Source: Bacteroides sp. CAG:770 (GTDB lineage Bacteria; Bacteroidota; Bacteroidia; Bacteroidales; UBA932). Taken from it: DNA of 64,000 bases. Below are positions 17,224 to 23,524 of the stretch, one piece after another. The notes under the pieces were generated by a model that saw only the letters and a list, made by a program, of their open reading frames with translations, had not been told where the DNA came from and made no database searches. Within the stretch, counting starts at the first letter, position 1; each line of letters begins with the position of its first letter. The stretch lies in the NCBI GenBank assembly GCA_000435075.1, contig FR890667.1, forward strand, positions 14,818 to 78,817, read 5' to 3'. Position numbers and translations under genes: made by a program.

Positions 17224-17841
17224 ATGGACATAAAGAAATCACATGGCGGGGCGCGTCCCGGAGCTGGCCGTCCTAAGGGTGACAGCAAAATGGTGTCGTT
17301 CAGGCTCCCGGGAGACATGGCCTCACGCCTGGACGCCAAACCGAACAAGACGGATTTCATTCGCCGGAGCCTCCGTCGTGCCCTTGATGCGGAGTCATCA
17401 TTGACCTCCGTCGGAAGCATTGTCCCCGCCACAGCCGCCAGGACATACACCCTTCCGTTTTTTGACACGAGGGTCGTGGCTGGCTTCCCTGTCCCGCTTG
17501 ACAGCGACGAGCGCTCCCAGGACATTGACCTGCTCCGGATGCTTTGTCCGCACCCGGAGGCGTCATATCTTGTGCGGGTAAACGGAGATTCAATGATAGA
17601 TGCAGGTGTCATCAGCGGCGATATTGTCATAGTCGATAAAAGTAACCGCAATCCGACGCCGAAGGAGATAGCCGTGTGCGAACTGAACGGCGAGTTTACC
17701 CTGAAGCACTTCATTGAAGAGGACGGGGAAGGCTGGCTTGTCCCTGCCAATCCCGATTATCCCCGTTTCAAGGTTACTCCGGAAGACGACTTCAGCATCT
17801 GGGGGACCGTGACATATATAATACATAAGACCAGAGACTAG
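17224..17841 (+). CDS. umuD: UmuD-like S24 peptidase with N-terminal ribbon-helix-helix-like segment
   Basis: The start at ATG 17224 gives 205 residues beginning MDIKKSHGGARPGAGRPKG; an upstream in-frame ATG at 17173 is less likely. The C-terminal half is a LexA/UmuD self-cleaving peptidase: cleavage site A86-G87 (VVAGFPVP), nucleophile S123 (NGDSMIDAG) and Lys general base K161 (EFTLKHF). The 36-38 residue spacings match E. coli UmuD (C24-G25, S60, K97). The N-terminal arm is about 60 residues longer than in E. coli UmuD. Residues 22-54 (MVSFRLPGDMASRLDAKPNKTDFIRRSLRRAL) look like a ribbon-helix-helix domain. It may therefore be both a polymerase V subunit and a cleavable repressor. umuC follows 144 bp later. 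Confidence 0.88.
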   Translation: MDIKKSHGGARPGAGRPKGDSKMVSFRLPGDMASRLDAKPNKTDFIRRSLRRALDAESSLTSVGSIVPATAARTYTLPFFDTRVVAGFPVPLDSDERSQDIDLLRMLCPHPEASYLVRVNGDSMIDAGVISGDIVIVDKSNRNPTPKEIAVCELNGEFTLKHFIEEDGEGWLVPANPDYPRFKVTPEDDFSIWGTVTYIIHKTRD

Positions 17842-17985
17842 GAATTCAAGTTTGGACAGTGTGAAGCGCAATGCGGTACTTATCGTTTTGCAGGTGCGAA
17901 ACACCTCTTTGGGAGCCGGTATGGATAAGATGCTTTTTCAAGACTGGGAATTCCGTGTGAGGATAACATATTAACCGCAAATATC

Positions 17986-19251
17986 ATGGTGGCATTGGCT
18001 GACTGTAACTCGTTCTTCGCCTCCGTTGAGAGGGCATTTCACCCCGGACTGAAAAACAGACCGGTGTGCGTGCTGTCGAGCAATGACGGCAACATTGTCG
18101 CCCTGACGCCGGAGGCCAAGGCTCTGGGAATCAGAAGGGGAGACCCGCTATTCAAAGTCCGCAATGTCATTGACAAGAACAATGTTGCCATATTCTCCGG
18201 CAATCTGATGCTTTACGCGGCGATGTCTAAGCGTGTGCAAAGTATTATGCGTCAATGCGTTTCCCACACCGAGACCTATTCCATAGATGAGCAGTTCTTA
18301 TATCTGGACGGCTACGAGGCCCACCATGACCTGGTGAAGATGATGAGGGAAATGGTGGAGAAGATACGCCTCTGGACAGACATTCCGGTAAGCGTCGGCA
18401 TCGCCAGGACGAAAACTCTGGCCAAGGTTGCAAGCAAATTCGCTAAAAAGTACCCTGGCTACCGGTCAGTATGTATCATTGACGACGATGAGAAACGCCG
18501 GAAGGCATTGTCAATGTCTGAACTTGCAGATATCTGGGGCATTGGCAGGCGCACTCTGGAGAAACTGATATCTTTCGGGGTTGCCACACCGTTGGCCTTT
18601 GCCGACAAACCGGGGGAGTGGGTGCTGAGACATTTCCATAAGCCGGGTTACCAGACGTGGCGCGAACTGAACGGCTACCCCTGCATTGACACGAGCGAAA
18701 TCCGGAACCGCCAGACCATAACCACCAGCCGAAGTTTCGGGTCAATGATAACGTCTCTTGATGATTTGAAGGCGTCAGTAGCGTCATTTACAGCAAGTTG
18801 CGCTGCGACGCTCCGCTCTCAGAATTCATCTGCGGGAGAGGTTACGGTCTTTGTGATGAGTAATCGTTTCCGTGAAGACCTGCCTCAATACATGAACTGT
18901 GATTCCGAGCGTCTGGACCTGCCGTCCTCTGATACTCTGGAACTTACACAATATGCATTGAAGGTGGTTGACCGGATTTACCGTCCAGGTATCCATTACA
19001 AAAAGTCCGGCGTGATTCTTTCACGTATTGCCGACGGGCTCTCGCAGCCTGTTCTCTTCGACCATGTTCCGAATCGTAAGGAACGCATTGACCTCTCCCA
19101 ATGCATTGACAATATGAATATTAAGTTCGGTCTGAAGACTGTCCGCCTGGGTGTGGAAGGGGAAGAGGATTCCATTTGGAAAGTAAAGTCCGATTTCAGG
19201 ACCCCGAACTACCTCACCGACATCGATGAATTGCTTACCATAAACGTTTAA
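17986..19251 (+). CDS. umuC: Y-family DNA polymerase, UmuC
   Basis: This 421-residue protein starts at ATG 17986 with ALADCNSFFASVERAF, which carries the first metal-binding Asp. The CVLSSNDGNIVALTPEAKALGI segment and the YSIDEQFLYLDGY motif (acidic pair) complete the Y-family palm. Helix-hairpin-helix elements (ADIWGIGRRTLEKL) and a C-terminal little-finger/DUF4113-type region follow. Length matches UmuC (~420). With the UmuD-like gene it should form an error-prone translesion polymerase induced by DNA damage. The 144-bp gap after umuD holds no convincing gene. Confidence 0.95.
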   Translation: MVALADCNSFFASVERAFHPGLKNRPVCVLSSNDGNIVALTPEAKALGIRRGDPLFKVRNVIDKNNVAIFSGNLMLYAAMSKRVQSIMRQCVSHTETYSIDEQFLYLDGYEAHHDLVKMMREMVEKIRLWTDIPVSVGIARTKTLAKVASKFAKKYPGYRSVCIIDDDEKRRKALSMSELADIWGIGRRTLEKLISFGVATPLAFADKPGEWVLRHFHKPGYQTWRELNGYPCIDTSEIRNRQTITTSRSFGSMITSLDDLKASVASFTASCAATLRSQNSSAGEVTVFVMSNRFREDLPQYMNCDSERLDLPSSDTLELTQYALKVVDRIYRPGIHYKKSGVILSRIADGLSQPVLFDHVPNRKERIDLSQCIDNMNIKFGLKTVRLGVEGEEDSIWKVKSDFRTPNYLTDIDELLTINV

Positions 19252-19384
19252 AGGCCCTTGAAAGTACGGTTATCTTGGTATGTCTGAAGAAATGTTAATT
19301 AGGATAATATATTGAATATTAAATATTTATAGATTTGTGGGCTTGGTTTTGTACGTGTGAACTTAATTTTTTCCACATGTCATA

Positions 19385-19415
19385 TTTGTTTCAAACGCGA
19401 ATAATCGTAATTTTG
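19385..19415 (+). promoter_or_regulatory. Consensus Bacteroides promoter for the duplicated-domain lipoprotein gene
   Basis: TTTG (19385-19388), 19 nt, then TAATTTTG (19408-19415) match the Bacteroides -33/-7 consensus exactly. The start codon at 19440 is 24 nt after the -7 box. The upstream 130 bp after umuC are AT-rich with no other feature visible. Confidence 0.8.
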
Positions 19416-19439
19416 CGAAAACCCTAAAAAATTAGAAAT

Positions 19440-20501
19440 ATGAAATTTAAATCACTATTTTTTCTCGGAGTAGCGGCTGCGTTCTTCGGAATTTCTTGCG
19501 ACAAGGAGTCGTCCACTGTTGAGCGCAGAGAGATTGATTGTGCTGAACTGTCCTCTTGCATTGGGACAAACTTCAATGATTTTGTCAATGCTAACGAGAA
19601 ATACGAGAATAAGGCGGATGCCGGTGAAGGCACTGCTTCGTTCAATGTATTTTACAAGTCCCTTACCCAGTCATACGACATGACATTGACAGTCTCTTCA
19701 GACAAGAACGGCGTCATTACAGAGATGAATGCCAGCGTTGTGGATGCAGGCAAGTCTCTCGAACTGTGGAACTTCTTTATGGAGCAGGCCGGGCCTCTGA
19801 ATCTGGGAACTTTCCTCGGAATGAAACATAAGGGAGACTGCGGCGGCGGTCTGATTCAGACCATCGACGAGTCCATCAGTTTTGTTGCCCAGAAAGGAAC
19901 AGATGGCAATTACATGTATCCTGTTTTCAGCTTTGTGTCAGGAAGCGTATATCTGGTACCGGAACTCATCAACGGAACATTTGTTCTGAGCCTTCTAAGA
20001 AGTTATTACGTAATGGATTATGCTGAGGCTTCAAGTCTTGTCGGAACTGATTATGACGCATTTGCCCAGGCCAATTACATAACCGGAAACAAGCTTTCCG
20101 CATGGGGCTCGAACTACATTTATTTCGACTATGTGAAGGATGGTGCCGGCAATGTGTTCCACCTGGACGTGAATGGAGATTCTGAAAGCAAGATTATTGC
20201 CAGCTTCAAGGCAACTCTTGATTACGAATATTATACAGACGCGGCTGAGCAGCTTGAAATCTGGAAGAGTTACGCAAAAGGTGATCCGTCCCTCGGTCTG
20301 GGAACATTCTCGAAGGCTTATACCTCTTCATTCGGTTCAGTAGGAACAGAATTCGCAACTCAGCTGGAGGCCATAGAATATGTTGAGACCAATGGTCGTC
20401 CAGGAGGATTCTCACCAGACGTAGTAGTATGTTACCAGAACGGGGAACATACCATTACCATCACCCTCAAGTCCCTCTATATCTACGTTGAGGTCAAGTA
20501 A
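19440..20501 (+). CDS. Lipoprotein with two tandem copies of an unrecognised domain
   Basis: The 353-residue product has the signal MKFKSLFFLGVAAAFFGISC followed by DKESS. Two halves appear to be an internal duplication. SSCIGTNFNDFVNANE with LELWNFFMEQAGPLNLGTFLGMKH in the first matches SSLVGTDYDAFAQANY with LEIWKSYAKGDPSLGLGTFSKAY in the second. The shared elements are a short G-T-[NF/DY]-x-x-F-x-x-A-N motif and a L-E-[LI]-W..L-G-T-F motif about 90 residues later. I do not recognise the family. It has its own promoter (19385-19415) and terminator (20522-20559), so it is a single-gene unit next to the repeat mosaic. Surface location is inferred from the acidic residues after Cys. Confidence 0.72.
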   Translation: MKFKSLFFLGVAAAFFGISCDKESSTVERREIDCAELSSCIGTNFNDFVNANEKYENKADAGEGTASFNVFYKSLTQSYDMTLTVSSDKNGVITEMNASVVDAGKSLELWNFFMEQAGPLNLGTFLGMKHKGDCGGGLIQTIDESISFVAQKGTDGNYMYPVFSFVSGSVYLVPELINGTFVLSLLRSYYVMDYAEASSLVGTDYDAFAQANYITGNKLSAWGSNYIYFDYVKDGAGNVFHLDVNGDSESKIIASFKATLDYEYYTDAAEQLEIWKSYAKGDPSLGLGTFSKAYTSSFGSVGTEFATQLEAIEYVETNGRPGGFSPDVVVCYQNGEHTITITLKSLYIYVEVK

Positions 20502-20521
20502 TCCTCAAGTAACAGTCAAAG

Positions 20522-20559
20522 AAGAATCCCGCACTGCCTTATCGTAGCGCGGGATTCTT
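20522..20559 (+). terminator. Rho-independent terminator
   Basis: An 11-bp perfect stem (20522-20532 with 20549-20559) with a 16-nt loop, ending ATTCTTATTG. It closes the duplicated-domain lipoprotein unit. Confidence 0.8.
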
Positions 20560-20597
20560 ATTGCATTCGTAAGCATCGCAGTTATTCCTGGTCTGCC

Positions 20598-20784
20598 ATG
20601 TCGATGCTGTAACTTGGGATATTTGGTGTAAAAATCAGGCGTTTTTTACACCGATTATCATTTTTGTGACAAACGGTGTAAAAAAACGCGTTATTTGTCA
20701 CCGTTTTTCTATGGCCTTTTGTTTTCATGATTTATGTGTCAGTTAGATAGCAAAACCCAGTACGTTTTGTCCGGAAAATGGCAG
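20598..20784 (+). repeat. Dispersed intergenic repeat module R1, copy A
   Basis: About 187 bp that recur, inverted and roughly 85% identical by eye, at 50428-50615. The module contains GGTGTAAAAA..TTTTTTACACC (hairpin-capable), a second pair around AACGGTGTAAAAAAACGCG / TTTGTCACCGTT, and ends in GTACGTTTTGTCCGGAAAA. No plausible ORF crosses it. Confidence 0.85.
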
Positions 20785-20960
20785 TTTTTTACGGACGTAT
20801 TCTGATTTCAGTCACAAATTGCTGACGTTTGGGAGGTATCTCTTGAATCTCTTGGCTATGGTGCAGTTTGTTCTAGTTAAAACGTTTTCATGGAACAAAG
20901 TCCTCAATCTGATGCATTTGGTGTGGCTTAAAACGTTTTCGTGGAACGAAATTCTGTGAC
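20785..20960 (+). repeat. Degenerate repeat module R2 with AAAACGTTTT cores
   Basis: ACGGACGTATTCTGATTTCA at 20791 on resembles ACGGACGTTTTCTGATTTCA at 49634 on. Two copies of the 10-bp palindrome AAAACGTTTT (20879-20888 and 20930-20939), each followed by CNTGGAACRAA, are 51 bp apart; the same core occurs at 49731 and 50346. Conceptual translations of this DNA appear coding only because the repeat period is a multiple of three. Confidence 0.7.
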
Positions 20961-20962
20961 GG

Positions 20963-21084
20963 CTGCCGGCCGGGGCCCGCGGAACGGTACGCCCCGTTGG
21001 GGCTATCCTTCCCACCGCTGCGCGGCGGGCCCCTTCTCATGAAGCCGCGGACGGCTACACCGTTCCGCGGGCCCCGGCCGGCAG
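20963..21084. repeat. GC-rich element with 26-bp perfect inverted repeats
   Basis: The arms 20963-20988 and 21059-21084 are perfect reverse complements, very GC-rich (core GGGGCCCGCGG / CCGCGGGCCCC), around a 70-bp interior with further small hairpins (GCCCCGTTGGGGC at 20991-21003; CCGCTGCGCGG at 21015). It stands out sharply from the AT-rich surroundings. It could be a non-autonomous mobile element or a structured RNA. Confidence 0.8.
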
Positions 21085-21167
21085 TCCTGACAGTCATCAG
21101 TTTTACATATTGAAACGGAATATCTGTGTGTCCAGTTACTGAATATGCAACTTGTCTGGAAAAAGGT

Positions 21168-21204
21168 GGGGCACTGATAACTTCTGTTTTGTTCTAGTTG
21201 AAAT
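21168..21204 (+). repeat. Direct repeat R3, copy 1
   Basis: GGGGCACTGATAACTTCTG.. ending GTTCTAGTTGAAA recurs with one visible substitution at 21809-21844. The preceding GAATATGCAACTTGTCTGGA (21141 on) also recurs at 21669 with one change. Confidence 0.8.
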
Positions 21205-21301
21205 GTTCTTCATTCAGGATAATTGTAAAGGTAGTCAATGTGAAAACTCCCGCATAGCGATAACGCAGCGCCATGCACAAATCTTGCGCCGACTGATATG
21301 T

Positions 21302-21503
21302 TTTTTCGACCCTCTTGGCAAGACATTTATTGGTGTTGGATGCGTATAACTTATTGTGTAGTAGGATATTACGCTAATTAAAAGCTACTGCAGCCGCTGC
21401 CAAGACCCCCTTTTGAATGCACCTCTTGGCATAACAATAATGTGATAAATATGTGATTATCAGTCATATAGCAGATTTGGCCGCTGCCAAGAGGGTCGAA
21501 AAA
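21302..21503. repeat. Element bounded by 19-bp perfect inverted repeats
   Basis: TTTTTCGACCCTCTTGGCA (21302-21320) and its exact complement (21485-21503) bound ~200 bp. GCCGCTGCCAAGA also occurs internally near 21403 and again at 21480, and CTCTTGGCATAA near 21423. There is no ORF of note inside. MITE-like in form; no target-site duplication was identified. Confidence 0.65.
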
Positions 21504-21705
21504 GTCCTCGCTGCGGTACAGCAATTTCTCGAGTGCGGTACAAACCGTATTGGAAAAGTGGCAGAAACACCATCTGTTTTTACGATGGAAAAATGGCAAA
21601 CACTTATGTATGCCGTCGGCCCTGTACTGCTGTCAATGCCATATCGGCGCGGCCACTTGCAGTGTCTGGAATATGCAACTTGTCCGGAAATAGATGGTTG
21701 AGACT

Positions 21706-21803
21706 GTCCGAAAAGTCAAACATTCCTCAGTGAGAATCGCGAATCCGCTTCTGTCCTTGTATTAGGGGTAGAAGTATTTCAATCTCGCGAGGACTTTTCG
21801 GAC
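21706..21803. repeat. Inverted repeat pair
   Basis: GTCCGAAAAGTC (21706-21717) and GACTTTTCGGAC (21792-21803) are perfect inverted 12-mers around 74 bp; TCGCGA occurs on both inner flanks. It is part of the repeat mosaic between 20.5 and 22 kb. Confidence 0.6.
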
Positions 21804-21808
21804 GGCCT

Positions 21809-21844
21809 GGGGCACTGATAACTTCTGTTTCGTTCTAGTTGAAA
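21809..21844 (+). repeat. Direct repeat R3, copy 2
   Basis: Second copy of the repeat at 21168-21204, differing by C for T in GTTTCGTTCTAG. The following GAAACGTTTTTTTT resembles the AAAACGTTTT core of module R2. Confidence 0.8.
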
Positions 21845-21951
21845 CGTTTTTTTTTGTGATGCGAAAGTTTACGCTTAATTTTCCATAATAATATAGTGAG
21901 GCATAATCATGATCGCAGAAAATGATGTATTTTTGTAGACGAGAACCAGAT

Positions 21952-21998
21952 AAAAACAAGACCCGATAGCTTGACGAGTCAGAGGCTACCGGGAATCA
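21952..21998 (-). ncRNA. Candidate ~47-nt small RNA (promoter plus terminator hairpin)
   Basis: Downstream of the minus-strand promoter at 22005-22035 the transcript would begin near 21998 and immediately form a stem from 21985-21993 with 21962-21970 (nine positions, one mismatch). It then runs into TTGTTTTT (minus strand, 21952-21959). A full promoter followed at once by a terminator, with no ORF between, suggests a very short RNA or a transcriptional insulator. Two comparable units lie at 50.1-50.7 kb. Confidence 0.5.
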
Positions 21999-22004
21999 AC
22001 GTTG

Positions 22005-22035
22005 CAAATATAGCGTTTTTTCTTGTTGCAACAAA
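22005..22035 (-). promoter_or_regulatory. Consensus Bacteroides promoter reading leftward
   Basis: On the minus strand TTTG (complement of 22032-22035), 19 nt, TATATTTG (complement of 22005-22012) match the consensus exactly. No gene is oriented to use it; only the hairpin at 21962-21993 follows. The 12-bp palindrome TTGTTGCAACAA (22023-22034) overlaps the -33 element and could be an operator for this promoter or for the divergent Abi-like gene at 22054. Confidence 0.7.
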
Positions 22036-22053
22036 GTAAATTGACTAGTTTTT

Positions 22054-22746
22054 ATGGAATATTTAGAATTTGAAAGAATATTGTCTGCCAAGCGAATGCA
22101 GAGGTATAAAGATGCTGCGAATGGTGACACTCGTAAGGCTATGGCTTTGTACCGCTACAACTTACGCTTATCGCAGGAAATGTTCACGATTGTTAGCTGC
22201 TTTGAGGTGGCTTTGCGTAATGCTATTGATAGCCTTCTGGTACCGATATTGGGAGGGAATTGGCTGAAAGATTCTATTCAAGTTAATGGAATCTTCTCCA
22301 ACGGCCGCATGAACGAGACAAGAAAAATCATAGAAAAAGCTTTCAACCGATTGGATAGACAGGGCATATATTCTCATTCCAAACTGATCGCGGAAATGGA
22401 ATTCGGTGTATGGAAATATATGTATTCCTCTCTACAGTATCGTGCGACAGGACAATGTCTGTTAAGGGTATTCCCAAATAAACCTCGTTCATCTGCTACT
22501 GCTCAATACAACAATGCCTACATATTTAATGAACTTGACAAGGTGAATAGTCTGAGAAATAGAATCGCTCACCATGAACCAATCTGTTTCAGACTTCATG
22601 CTTCGGAAATAGACACAAGTTACATCATCAATGAATACCAGAAAATTCAGACTTTATTCTCTTGGATGGGAATAGATTCTCGTTCAATGTTATATGGACT
22701 CGACCATGTGCAGTGTGTTTGTGTCAAGATTAACAGTTTGAAATAA
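22054..22746 (+). CDS. Abi-like (Abi_2/HEPN) abortive-infection protein
   Basis: The 230-residue protein belongs to the Abi_2-like group. It opens with YNLRLSQEMFTIVSCFEVALRNAID (residues ~34-59) and has the catalytic signature R168-NRIA-H173 in SLRNRIAHHEPICF, an RX4H motif typical of HEPN ribonucleases. It has no signal peptide. Lower GC than its neighbours and the repeat mosaic directly upstream suggest acquisition. Members of the family block phage growth by cutting RNA; whether this one needs a partner is unknown, and no antitoxin-like gene lies beside it. The next gene, greA, converges 39 bp downstream. Confidence 0.82.
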   Translation: MEYLEFERILSAKRMQRYKDAANGDTRKAMALYRYNLRLSQEMFTIVSCFEVALRNAIDSLLVPILGGNWLKDSIQVNGIFSNGRMNETRKIIEKAFNRLDRQGIYSHSKLIAEMEFGVWKYMYSSLQYRATGQCLLRVFPNKPRSSATAQYNNAYIFNELDKVNSLRNRIAHHEPICFRLHASEIDTSYIINEYQKIQTLFSWMGIDSRSMLYGLDHVQCVCVKINSLK

Positions 22747-22785
22747 AAATAACAGAAGCTGCTAATGAATAAAGAAAAAGACGAC

Positions 22786-23256
22786 TTACCCTTCGATTGA
22801 CATTGACTCGATTCGCAGCTGGAAGACTCCTGAGGGGGCCTGGACATCCACGATGTCGCCTACCTTTTTGCCCATCAGGGCCATTCCTATCGGCGATTTG
22901 CAGGAAATCTTTCCGTTCTTGAGGTCCATCTCATGCGGGCTGACTATGGTATAAGTCATTTTTACATTTGTCGCCAGATTCGTGAACTCCACCTTGCTAA
23001 GCAATGAAATCTGGTCCTTCGGCAGAGCCTTCGTGTCAATGATTCTGGAGTAGTCCAGCACCCTCTGGAGAAAGCGTATCCTGCTGATAGTCTTGCCCTG
23101 GGCCCTCCTGGCGGCCCGGTACTCGAAATTCTCACTCAGATCACCTTGAGCCCGGGCCTCAGCCAAGGCATCCTTTATACGCGGATATTCCTCATTTATC
23201 AGAAAATTGATTTCTGCGACGATCTCGTCGTAGCGTTCCTTAGACAAATACTCCAT
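22786..23256 (-). CDS. greA: Transcription elongation factor GreA
   Basis: The 156-residue protein has both GreA domains: an N-terminal coiled coil with the acidic tip (ALAEARAQGDLSENFEYRAARRAQG) and a C-terminal FKBP-like domain ending VGDIVDVQAPSGVFQLRIESM. It rescues backtracked RNA polymerase by stimulating transcript cleavage. It begins 3 bp after the stop of the truncated xpt gene on the same strand, so it may depend on transcription from further upstream. Confidence 0.96.
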   Translation of the reverse strand: MEYLSKERYDEIVAEINFLINEEYPRIKDALAEARAQGDLSENFEYRAARRAQGKTISRIRFLQRVLDYSRIIDTKALPKDQISLLSKVEFTNLATNVKMTYTIVSPHEMDLKNGKISCKSPIGMALMGKKVGDIVDVQAPSGVFQLRIESMSIEG

Positions 23257-23259
23257 AGT

Positions 23260-23523
23260 TTATCTGTTGTCTCTGAAATGAATAGTCTGTGTCTCGAAAT
23301 CCATGTCGTCGATAATCGCGATGGACTCCAGATGGTATCCCGCTTCGCGGAGAAACTTGCCGCCCCTCTGCTGCCCCTTTTCAATGGCGACGCCCAGACC
23401 GACGACATCGGCACCTGCTTGCTTGTCAATGTCAATCTGATGATTGAGAAAATTGTCAACTTTGAGGATGTTGCCCTCCTTGATTACTCCGTCCGAGATA
23501 ATCTTTTCTTCTAGAAAATTCAT
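23260..23523 (-). pseudogene. xpt: Xanthine phosphoribosyltransferase with in-frame deletion of the catalytic core
   Basis: The 87 codons fuse the N-terminal ~29 residues of Xpt (EEKIISDGVIKEGNILKVDNFLNHQID) directly to its C-terminal ~58 residues (KQAGADVVGLGVAIEKGQQRGGKFLREAGYHLES). Full-length Xpt has about 190 residues; the missing ~100 include the PRPP-binding loop (family pattern VDDFLAxG), so salvage of xanthine cannot be catalysed. The frame is intact and the join reads ATTGACATTGAC, a tandem 6-mer that could mark recombination between short direct repeats. It starts 1 bp after the stop of the upstream AAA gene and ends 3 bp before greA. A retained non-catalytic role is conceivable but unsupported. 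Confidence 0.82.
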
Positions 23524-23524
23524 T

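Noticed and set aside
17842..17985. Short ORF between umuD and umuC
   Set aside because: The best frame gives ~29 residues with no family features and no start context; treated as spacer.
20812..21097. Small ORFs over the GC-rich inverted repeat
   Set aside because: Frames are open only because of high GC and repeats with a period divisible by three; no protein features.
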